Assembly: GCA_029964075.1 (NCBI GenBank)
Contig: CM057149.1
Span: 9,806,465-9,870,464, forward strand
Direction of reading: 5' to 3'
Source of the DNA: Patiria pectinifera
Lineage: Eukaryota > Echinodermata > Asteroidea > Valvatida > Asterinidae
DNA length: 64,000 bases
The notes beneath the pieces are model-generated. The model saw nothing but the letters and a program-made list of their open reading frames with translations. It had not been told where the DNA came from and made no database searches. Shown here one piece after another: positions 48,201 to 60,200 of the stretch. The translations under genes and the position numbers were made by a program. The number at the start of each line of letters is the position of its first letter. Position 1 is the first letter of the stretch.

Positions 48201-51200
48201 TTTTTTTCCAACGCTGGTCGGCCGATCAGCGTTGGAAATTGATACAAAAATACCACTTTTCTTGAAAATGACAGTATACCAGGTGCCATGATTTTACAGG
48301 ATGCTTTACAATGCCATTCACTAACAGTCCAGCAAGGTATTTCAAAATGATTTGGTAGTTTTATTTTTTGATGTTTTGCAAATGTTGCATTTTCCCTTTA
48401 AATCTTGTGTGAAGTAAACGAGTTTGGTGTGTGCTAAAGCATGTTCCTTGCGTCCTCAAGCACAATTTGGCACATTCGTTCGCATGATGTGACCAAGTGG
48501 GTCACAATATGACGCAAACAATGGAAAAAGGGTTTCCCCACAGTGAGCAGTTACATGTACCAAAAGAAAAGTGTATAGATTACATAGAACAAGAAAACAT
48601 AAATTACTTTAAATTTATAAATGAATCAAACAACTGGTAAAATGAAAGAGGAAAATGTCAGACACTAGGATGACCCTTAGTTCCTCGTGTAACAGTTTGT
48701 GTTACACGAGGAACTAAGGGTCATCCTAGTGTCTGACATTTTCATCTTTCATTTTAACAATATTTTAAGGAGATCAAATAAAATGAAACAAACAATAAAT
48801 TAATGGGAAAAAAACGAGGAATTAATGAAGTGGAAAAATCATTCTTATTAGCATTAAGATGTCACACGGACAAAACAATGATTATATTGTCTGACATGAG
48901 ACAAATTTGTGAACTGAATGACAAAGTTCGGTATAGACAAGACGAAATTCCTTGATGAATACATGTACATGTATGTGTGCTTGTGATTTAAATATACTTC
49001 AACTTCAATAAAAAGTGTGTCATAAAGGACGAAATTAGACATTGGAAGTGCACTAGACAGATTTTGATGGACGAATTTAAACATTCAAATTGGTGAATTT
49101 GTGTAATAAATGCTTTAAAATAGCCAGAAAAAGCCATGTTAAAAACTGATGTGCTTTACAAAATGCATGCATAAGTGATTAAATTAAAAAAAAAAAAAAA
49201 TAATAATATGCTCAGGGATTAATGTACACATGCTTTAACCCTCCCCACACCCCCCCCCAAAAAAAATATTTAAAATCTTTAAACCTAGTTATATGGTTGT
49301 AACAACCCCCCCAAAAAAAAAAAATGTAAAAAAAATATAAAATAAAGAAATTACAAAAAACTAATAAACGCATCAACAAAACATGCTCCCCCCTACAAAA
49401 ACGAGACAAAAACAAAATAATAAACAGAAAAACATTGTCAGTTTGTTGTCCCTCACGTTGATTATTTTCAGTGGCGGCATGCATAATGACTGAAATGGTG
49501 CTGTAAAAAAATAAACAATGTCGGAGCAAACTCACGGGCAAAAGACATTCCTGGAGAACCTGGTTGACAAAAATGCATTAAATTGCAAGCAAATAAACAA
49601 TAAAAAATAGGATTTATGGCAAAATTCCTCGCACTTCCTATTGAATGGCTAGTTTGTTGTTTAACTGCAAGAATTGAGGGGTTATAGATCATGTGAAAGT
49701 AAATATCAGGACAAGTGACCTGCTGAAATATTTTAGAAAGAGCCTTAATTGATAATACCTTCAAGCAAGCTTGAATGCTCGATCCTGACTGGTCAATCCA
49801 TGGCAACAACAGTGTGATATTATTTCATGTCCCACGGTCCATATAACACCCTGAATAATCCGGTGCATGCAAGTGTAATGGGAATACTGCTGAAAAGTTT
49901 GTGAACAGCGTGCGTCAAGTCTGATTGAAGGTAATGTCGTTGTCCAACTTGCATTCGTGGAACACGGAAGATGTAGTGCGTCTGTGTCCATGTGCCACTC
50001 AGCCTTCGATATCGTGGTATACAGGACACAGATGCACTACATTATTCATGTTATTCCAAGTTCCGCCTCACGCTCGTGGGATAACTAATATTATACTACT
50101 TGCATGCAATATCCTGGGGAATTGTAAAGTCTGTCTTTGGCAGTTGGTTAACCTGCTTTATAAACAAACTCGAGCTGGCCTCAGATTTACTGCCTAATGA
50201 AAGTTAAGTGCCAACTAAGGCCAAAAAAAAAAGTCTCCGGTTTCTGGTCTGCGCGCCCGTCGCCATAGCCATGCGCGTCGGCAAAATGAAAAAGGTTTTT
50301 TTTCAGTGAAAGATGATGTCTCAAAACTGCCAAACTCACTGGTTTGACTGGAATCCTGCTACGCACAATTTTAACGTGTTTTTAGATTGGGTTATGGTCG
50401 AGAATAAGCTTTATGTGGCCTCTCTGGACTCCCATATATTTGCACTAAGTTTAGCCGGGCACCATATGCAGTCATCAGCCGACATTTGAAGCAAAAAAGT
50501 CAGGTAAAAAAAAAAAAAAAAGCCGCGTCGCCGCACCACTTTTTGGACAAGCTCCATACTAGAAACCGGAGACTTTTTTGTTTTGGCCTAAAGGTTCTTG
50601 TTTCATCCTTCTATGAAACTTGCCGCTGGTCTTACAACTTGGAGGCAAAACTTCATTCTTTGCCCCTCATGGAACTAGGAATAAAGAGGGGAACATTCCA
50701 AGAAAAGTGACTAACCCTGAGGGATCTTTCAGAATTCTCCAAACTCCTCCACTGTCTTAAGGAAACCAATGACACATTCCGAGGCATCAAGCCCTATGTA
50801 AAGTAATAGTGGCTGGACTCTACCTTCCTTAATCCTACAAAATCCTCCACTGTGTAGGAACCCAAATGGCACACTCTTTGTACCTACCAAGTTTCAAGAG
50901 GCATCAAGCCCCATGTAAAGTAATACTGTCTAGGCTGTACCTTCTTCAATCCTACAAAATCCTCCATGGCGAAGGAACAAAATGCCACACTCTTTGTACC
51001 TACCAAGTTTTAAGCTGCATGGAGCCCTATGTAAAGTAACAGTGGCTTGGCACTACCTTTCTCAATCCTACATAATGCTCTAAATGTGCTCATTGATTTT
51101 GAAGGACCTAGGAGGGTTTGGCGAGAGGGCACAGCATGCTAACCCAATATTCAAACCATGCAGCATATATCATGGCTGCATATACAAGTGAATGCGCAAT

Positions 51201-54200
51201 CTGTAAGAAATTCTGTGAAGATAAATGCAATTTTTGGGGTTACAATTTCAAAATAAACCAGCACGTACAATTCCCAGATAAATGAGAAAGCCATGGGAGG
51301 CACACTGACCTAGTCCCTTCGGTGCTCTCGGTGCCGCTGGCCGGATGAAGATATCGACGGTGCCGCTCAGGGGATCCATGTTGCCCTGTCCGATGGAGGA
51401 GTCAGGGGTGTCTACCCCATCGGGTGTGTCCTCCGGTTCGTCAGGGTCTTCGTTGATTTCCTCCTCCAGGTTGGGTATGTCTAGTTTTAGAGTTGACTCC
51501 AGGAGGGAGGAGAAGGCTGACATCTCTTTCTCCTCGCTGAAAGGAACAGAGAGAAAACAAAATGAGACGAGGACCAAAAATCCTGGAGCAGCTACGCAGA
51601 AAATATACGACAGAGCCCAACAAAAGAAGTCTGAATTACTTTAAAGGTAGGGTAGATCATTTGTCATTTGTGCAGTTTTTTTCGTTTGAAGCGACAAAAT
51701 ATTAGGCGTTCTCTAACTTCGAAAATTAAAGGTCAGTGCGCTGTCAAAAAGCGGAGGGGGGGTGTGTGCTATAATTATATAAGGGGCGCTATTTGCAGTC
51801 GTACATTTCTTTATGCTAGGGGGCGCTATTTGCAGATGAACATGTAATTTATGTACAGATAACAGCTTTTAGGCCATTTCTAACACAGTAACACTAACAA
51901 TTAAGTACAATACTGGCTCAGCATCATCTTTTTTAACACATCAGTGACCAGGGACTCTGAGGCAGTTTTGCTACAATGGCCAGGCTTGTCAGTTTGACAG
52001 GTGTTGCATGTTACTGCTTTTGGCAGAGTTTCGGGCCAAAATGTACCCTGGAGGCTAATGGTAGTGGCACTTGTTTGTCTTTTTTATTATTTTTTTCCTT
52101 TTTTTTAAGCATGGCGGGCAAAGAACACTGATTGGGGCGTATAATTTTGTTGATTTGTATTTACTTAGCTACCAATATGTTACCTACTTTTTGTCTGTGT
52201 TGTGAGTCCCAATGACCAAAGGCTTAAGACCACTTCATACTTCATGAAATCCAATTTGAACAAGACTTTGTAACCTCAAGACAAATGTTCCTCTGCAGAA
52301 GCTAAAACACATTTTGGCAGAGGCAAGTTTGACTGGGAATGTGTCGTTAAGCCAATTCGCTTTGCATTCAATTCATGTTTGCATGTAGGACGAACCAGCT
52401 TCAAACAACACCTGATACGAGAAAACCCATCCTCACTATTTCTTGGCTTTTTCTGGGGCATCAGTTGAATCATCTGAGTCGTCATCTCCTACGCTTGGTC
52501 TATCAGAACGCCGTGATGCTGCATCGACCTCATCGTCACCTTTGACCTTTGGTGCGGACGAATCCACTTCATCACGACCTTTCGCCTTGACCTACATAAG
52601 GACAATATTGCAATATAATATAAGAGTCTGAAAATTGGATAAAAGGTCTAAAAGATTTTTTTTCTATACTGATATGGCCAGAAACCATCCTGCCTGTTAC
52701 TGTAGCACCCAAAACTGCCCAAGCACTATACAGGGGGTTTAAAAAAAAAGCTTATTTTGTTGATTTCTCGGGTATGACTGATTATTAAGGAAATGGTAAC
52801 CATCATCTGTTACTTAAATGGCCTTGTACCACAGGCACCATAAGACCGATTGACAGTTTTCAGCATGTTGAAAATAACAAAATCTAGGACGTACATTATC
52901 AAAGTCAAATTGCTAAAACATATCAAGCAAGCAGAACCTTACGATGATAGCAACTCACCCTGTGGGGAGGGTTCGGGTCAGACTTGGACCGTGTTGCTCT
53001 CGTTTTTACCACACCGTTGTTTGACTTCCTTCCTGCAGCGTCAGTGGAACTGCGCACTGGAAAGCAAACATGAAACAATTTTACCAACATAACAGTCATA
53101 GATAAATCTTATTAATGTAAGCCTCCTATACTTGTAACTATCACAAACTGTCAAATACCTAACCATTATCTCTCTCAATAGCTTTTGTACAGAGGGCGCT
53201 GCTAAGCACAAAAATTTGCTTAGCACCAAACAAGTCTGGCTTCTAGAAGAAGGTTATCAGCCAAAAAGTCCATGTTATTTTCATGCTTAGCAAACAACAG
53301 CTGAATACTAATCACTAGCAATATACATCATGTGGAATTTTGGCTGGCAACCTGCTTTTATAAGCCAGACTTTTTTTGTGCTAAGCAAATTTTTGTGCTT
53401 AGCAGTGCCGTGAAATTGGCCCCTGGTCACCAACTACCAGAAACCCCTATGGATTACACCGTATAACTGCCAAAGCCTGTTGAAGTGGTTTGATAGATAG
53501 CTTGACCATTAATACTGGTACAGCTTGTGTAGCAGCCATTTTAACCTGTCAACTGTACCAATATGAGGCATACTTTCGGACCTGTTAGAAATTGTAACCT
53601 GACAGATTTTGACCCAAAGGGTCACTCTCTACAGATTCTCACTGTGAGAGGGAGGGGTAAATAATAAAGACAAGAAATAGTATTTCAGAAGTGATCAGAA
53701 ATGTATTATGTACAAAAATGTAATGCATCTGCGTATCATGTAGTGCTTTTAGAAATGCAAAGAAATTCTGATCTAGCTTGGACAGGATAGAAATTCTTTT
53801 GTAGGAAAGGACAAGGTTCAAGATTTTGTTTTGAGGTAAAAATAGAATAAGTGGCGGAGAGTGTGGCAAAGTGGTTAGGGTTTGTGTCTCATGATCAGAG
53901 GATCAGGGGTTCGAATCCAGCTGCTGGCCATAGGTTGTGTCCTTGGGCAAGCCACTTCACCTCCACTTGCCTCTCTCCACCCAGGAGTATAAATGGGTAC
54001 TGGCATTAGCTGGGGAGTAACTTGCGATGGACTAGCATCCTGGATATAGCCAGTTCAATCATTTATGTTTCTGTAGAAGAGATGGCATCAAGTCAAATTC
54101 GGGGGCTTGTGGCGCTTTTGTCCCTAAGCAACATGGTTTATCACAATTTGTGTGCTTACCAGTTGGACCAGTGGCTGCTCCTTCTTGTGATTCCCTCAGC

Positions 54201-57200
54201 TTTTCCCGTCTTCGCATTCTGGCGGAGGTGTTGACCGACCGTCTCTGCAAAGAATTGATGAAAGCAAGTTATAATGAGCATTTTTTTATTTAGCTTAAAA
54301 ATTGTTCTTTTTCTCCTTACAACTTTGTAATTTGTATGTTTTGTTTTAATGGAAAAACTATTTTATTCGGAACTTAGGCGTTTGTAACCCTCTAAAAAAT
54401 TAATTTGATTTTGCGCACAAATGAACGCACCCTGCAAATTATTGTCTGGCAACCAATAATTCAATTTTTGTGAAGAAATAATTCAATAACGAAAGATCGG
54501 TGGATTTTTGTTTTTGTAGGCTAATTCAAAAGTGTATAACTTTTATATTTCTAGGAAAATAGGAATTGAAAAAAAAATCTGTTTTTTGAGGTGAAAGTCG
54601 AAAATAGCACAGGAAATGCATCTTTAACTGCTACTATGGAAAATTAATCTCAAAGTACATGATGGAATTAGGGCGATTCACAATGCAGTGCGCCACCAAG
54701 AGTTTGCCATGGAGAGTTCATTTTTTAAGTTTACGGTCAACAAAACATGGCCCATTTGAAGGAGTGTCAGTAGACAACGTGAGCTAATTTGTTATAGATT
54801 GGGGCATAGCGTTCTGCCGCCTTGCAAAAAACATCATACTGATAAAAAGAAAAGAAAAGGGCAAACAGATCCTCGAATCATACGCTTACGAAACTACTGA
54901 CCAGAAAAACTAACATTTCAAATGTCCTGCGCTGCGAATTCGTCGCTTACTCCCACAATGCACTGGTAAAAATGAACTCTCTGTGGCAAACTCTTGGTGG
55001 CGCACTACATTGTGAAGCTACCATAAGCACTAGCTTAAAGGTCATCATGTGGTTATACTCTTAGCTACAGAAATGTGCCTTTGCATCAAGAGTTCAAAGA
55101 CTGTCAACCTGCTTCAAAGAGGATTCATTTGTTCGCATTTTTAATTGTCACTTTATATTCAATTTGGCCTCATACACAATACACATAGTAGCCCTCATGA
55201 TGACTGGAAAGTGCGCCATTCCAAGCTGATTTAGCAAGTCACCATGTACGAAAAAGTTCAGAAATGAAACAACGGGAAATAACGGACAATTTTTTAGTTT
55301 CACGGAAATCTCACCCCTTCCTCTTCTGTTCTGGGCGTGGCCACACTCTCCTTGGAACTGGAGACAGAACTGGACGAAGATGAGGAGGACCGGCCGACGT
55401 TACGACTGCCTGATGGGTTCTTACTGACACTGGCACTCTTGCGCGGGGTACCAGCGTTAGGGGGCGGAGTTGGGAGTGGGCGTGGCTTCCTTACAGCAGA
55501 GCTCTGTGAAGAAATCCGACAGTATGAATATTTAAATCTTTTAATGGTATCCATTTAAGGGAATAACTGTCAGCTTGGCTGGTTTTAAACACTTTGTTTA
55601 AGACTGGTTGGAGGATAATTATCAGCATCCAGACTCCAACCGGTCTTAAACAGAGTGTTTAATACCGGCCAAGCACAAATTTGTTCCCATTCATAAATAC
55701 CTTTTCAGTCAAAAAAATCAAAACTTTTCAGTCCAAAAGTCAACACAAGTCAAAAATTAGAAATTTCCAACGATTTTTTTTCTTCAACAATTTTACTTCA
55801 TGTTTTATTCGGGATGCCCCTCTAGCTATATAATGGAATGTCCAGTCTTGCAAGTAGTGGTAAACAACTCCTTACAAGGCGATTGGTGCGCGCGTCGCGC
55901 GTACTGTGCGATGTTGCGCAGAATGCAGCTGTTCCGGTGTGTTGTGAATTTAGGACTATGAAATACTGACTCACTGGTAATATTGGGCATGACTACATGA
56001 GGATTGCGAACGTTCAACCACTTAAACGGTAAAAGGCACTGGATTTCAAAGGAGTCCAAATTTCATGTGACACTGGATATGTTTTTAAGACCAGCCAGCC
56101 AGTCTTTATCATCTGTTTAAAACCGGCCACGTGACGGGCTCTCTCTTGTATTCTTAAATTGTGTTTAAGTATATAACAACCGTCAAAGTTGCTTTTGGGT
56201 AGAAAGGAGAGAGCAAGACTCTAAAAGGGAACAAAATGGCGTGTATCGCGTCTTGGAAATAAACTCTTCACTTGATTGTTCTTCTGGCTTAGGAGAAATT
56301 TGATGTAATCTTACTCTGTCTTTAGCACCATCTTTAGCAGGTTCCTTCTTGTCTTTTGAGCCTGACGACGAGGGGCGAGTCTTGGCCGACTTTTTGGCAT
56401 CGCCGCTGGAGACTCGAGGCGTTGAGGAAGGTTTCTTAAAATTAATAAAGAATTTAACAATAAGTTTAAGTAAACAAACTCGGCTGATTACTTGTACCCA
56501 AATCAAACGAAATACAAATTGAAATTCAATTGATGTTATTGAAGATGCATCATTTGGGTTTTGTTTTACACAAAACAGAATTTATATCAACATGAGAAGT
56601 TATAAAAAAAACAAAAGACAAAATGACATCTGATGACGGGATTAAAAAAAATTTAAGTTGAGTTCGCTCCTCAGATTTAGTTTGTGTAATAGGTGACCCT
56701 TTTCATTTCATTTGGTTTCATTTTGGGTTCGAGAGCCTTACAGGGTTTCAGTCAATTTTTTTCACTAAGCCTGTTGGCACAGAATGGCGACCATAAGCAC
56801 AGGATCAACATTCCATGCTAACAAAAAACTTTTGTGCTAACCACGTAAGCACAGAACCCTTAATAGACCTAAAGACATAACGGCCAAGTTTGGGCGGTCT
56901 GTTCTTGATGCGGGTATATGTGATACGATCAAGCTACAGGAGTCGTTTGTCGGGAATTTTCCTTTGGAGATACAGGCCAAAATAGGGCCACTTCATCACA
57001 TCACTTCATCACATCTCTTGGCGTTCCGACTTCTATAATTTTTTAACTAAAGATGGTATCAGCATGCGGTTTTCACAGCAGTAATGCTGAGATTGTGCTC
57101 TTTTCAAATCTGTTATAAAAAAAAAAAATTGACCGGGGTCGACAAACGACTCATTTAGCTTGTTCGCATCACATATTGTTCATGCAAAACTATTCCGAGT

Positions 57201-60200
57201 ATACCTGCCGTCAGAGTGCGAGAGTAATATACCCGTGTCAAATACAGACCGCCCAAACTCAGCCAGTGACATCATGCTTTGTTTACATGTGCACTTTCCT
57301 ATGGGAACCAGGTGGGGACACCAGCTAATCATCCCACCTGGCTCCCATAGGAAAGTGCACATGTAAACAAAGCGTTATGTCATTAGGTCATAGGTCTATT
57401 ACGGGACGTACGCATGTGCATAAGCCAAAATTGCTCAATAAAACATGAAATGTACTAACCTTAAGCACAAATTGTTCTGCTACAGTAAGCAGGAATTTTT
57501 CGCTACTGGTAAGCAGATCCATGAAATTGGGTCCTAATCTGTTATACAACATGCTTAGCAGCAAAATCAAATTGGGTCCGTTAAGCATAAGAATAAGGAT
57601 CTGGTACCCTTTTCACGATGCGTATAACCAGAATTTCATTTTCGTTTTTACTTACTAAGTAAAGATCTGCTGAGTACCAGTCATACAAAATGCACATTGC
57701 AAGGCACCTGTGCTGGTAACCCTTCTTCTGACTTAGCTAACATTTTCTATGCTTATCAAGTTTTTTTCTTTACAGCTCAAGGGAACTGGCCCCTAGTCTC
57801 GGCCTGCATACCTTTGCACTCTTGGCGGGTACTTCGGTGATCGGTGATAGAGCGCCCCCAAGAGGCACGTCGTTGACAGCTGCAGTCTGCGGTGAGAAGG
57901 ACGACACATCAACGATATCCGGCTTGGATGACCTTCTCTCTGTGCTCCCAGAATTCGGTCGTCTGACAAAAACAACATGCGTTCAAATTTGGAGTTGGTT
58001 TGCACTTGGGCAAATCCGTGAATGGGTGACGACCGGCTGAATGAGAATCATGTCCCGAATGCTGATATTGGGATTGCGTCACGAGAGGGCATAACTCAAA
58101 ATAAGCCTCGGCAACTTTGGAATTGAAATTGAGATCCAGAATATTGTGTTTATGACCAAGATCGGGCAAGGACCATTAGTCGACTAGTGGTTGATCTGTT
58201 ACGTACCTTACGCCTGCGCACTGATAGCAACGTGGGAACATCTCTAGTTAAAACGCTGATCAAAATGTCATCGCAAAACTTCTGGATCCTGGCTCCCTGC
58301 TGTACGTTACGAATGCGCGCGGCTATTGGTTACCAGCGAAGCAACCAACCCCAGTAGGCTGGTTCCAAGTAGTCGACTAGCGTAGTCAACCATCGTCGAC
58401 TAGACAGAGTTTGGGCTATCTTTAGTCGACCTATGGTTAAAGAAAAACAGCATTCTAAGATCTCAATTTCAAATCAAAAGTTACTGAATCATGTTTGAAT
58501 GTTTTGAATTGCAGCTATCGCGGACGTGCGCACTGATCCCGACGTAATTATACAAATCCGGCGTCGGGCGTCGTTCCAATACTTGCGCGCTCGCGCTGAA
58601 TAAAACGAACTACTAATTTGAATTTCCTACGGTGCTTCTTAAGAATCACGATTACTTCAAAATGACAGCTTCCCAGAAAGAATAATTTCACAGGGCGTTT
58701 AGTTCCCTTACTATCTTTCAACCAAGTATGTTTTTCGACAATAATTACGCCAGTTACTTTTCGAATGGCTGCAAATGATGGACTCTACCTTTAACCAACG
58801 GTCAACAATAGTTCTTGCGCGAAATTCCCAATGCTTGTTCTGTTTTCTTGAACTATACAGCATTCACAGAGCTAAAACTTCATTAGGTTCAAGTTACGAA
58901 GCATCTGTCTTTAGATTTGAGCACTTATGTTGGTTGAAACAAAAAAATGTACAAATTACAAATGGCCCACTCTACCTATAGCTATTCCTGAGTTGGCAAT
59001 AAACACGCTCACTTTGCAAGTCGGTAATAATACACGTGTCTCCCTAATACCAGACAGCTTGTTCCAGTCATAGGTGCCATGCCCAAGGGCACATATCGTG
59101 CTTCTGTCGGACATTTAGATGGCAGTCACAGGGCAAGTTTGCCCAAGAACTACTGTTGACCATTGGTTAACCATAGTTCGATTAAAGCTAGCCCGAACTC
59201 TGTCTAGTCGACGGTGGTTGACTACGCTAGTCGACTATTTGGAACCGAACTACTGGGGCTGGTTGCATCGCTGGTAACCAATAGCCGCGCGCATTCATAA
59301 CGTACAGCAGGGAGCCAGGACCCAAGAGTTTTGCGATGACATTTTGACCAGCATTTGACTAGAGACGTTTGCGCGTTGCTATTAGTGCGCAGGCGTAAGG
59401 TACGTCACAAATCAACCACTAGTCCACTTATGGTCCTTGCCCGAACTTGGCCACAGCTGCGGGGGCTAATGGAGTGGTCTATCCCATCATACCTTGATCT
59501 GGTGCCCTCTAGGAAGATAGCTATGTGTTTCTTGATGAAGGGATTGCGAAGGATCCGCGCTACGCTCGGACGTTTCTCCGGAGCGAGATTCAACATCGCC
59601 TTGATCAATTCAATGAGGTCCTCGCTGTAGGACTTGGGCATAGCCGGCATCTGGGAATCCAAAGAGAATAATTTAATGGAAAGTTCAAAACATAAAACAG
59701 CGAGGGCACTTAAATACCAAAAAAAATCAAAGACACTGGCATGACTGGTGACAATGGACACGAGAAAGCTTCATTTTGTGGTTGGGATGGGAGTGACAGA
59801 AATTAAGACATTTCTTATTTTCTTTTTATTTGAAGTGGGGTGGTGGTAGAAGATGCAGCTCATAATCGATATTATTCTCAGTTACAAGTTTTCTTCGATT
59901 TCTCCTTTTAATAATTGAGAACTAAATAAAATAGTTAAACATCATAAGAATAATTTGGGCATAAATTATTTCCATTTTTCTGCCCTTCGTACATGTTGGG
60001 TATCTGTTTTTGTGGGTGAATGAAAAGTCTGTTTTCTAAAGGCTAAATTACAAGGTATTTAGAAACAAACATTATACCACTTTCGGGCATAAACAATCAT
60101 TTGCCTCTATCCCAAATATAACCTACCGAATTGTTATCAAAAAGCTTACTTGGATTAAAGATTGTACTAAATAGCAAATTATTCCATTCGGTTTGTTGTC

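Larger units (their letters stand above)
46088..51309 (-). other. Large NEK4 intron between exons K and L
   Basis: Contains the TTAA MITE at 47909, the hairpin at 48637, C- and A-rich tracts near 49240-49320, the MITE at 50216 and AATCCTCC-like sequence at 50720-51080. A 107-codon plus-strand frame at 47547-47870 has no recognisable domain. Confidence 0.6.
39165..54050. repeat. Segmental duplication, copy B
   Basis: The counterpart of 6620-26640, containing NEK4 exons I-M. It is shorter mainly because it lacks the expanded minisatellite and three copy-A insertions. It has its own insertions near 42166-42508, 45440-45780 and 51703-52138. Since the kinase exons continue directly upstream of it, this is taken as the original location. 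Confidence 0.82.

Noticed and set aside
53195-53430. Possible extra NEK4 exon in GCTTAGCA-rich sequence
   Set aside because: It is a repeated palindromic element (related sequence at 46790-46910 and near 57440), not coding.
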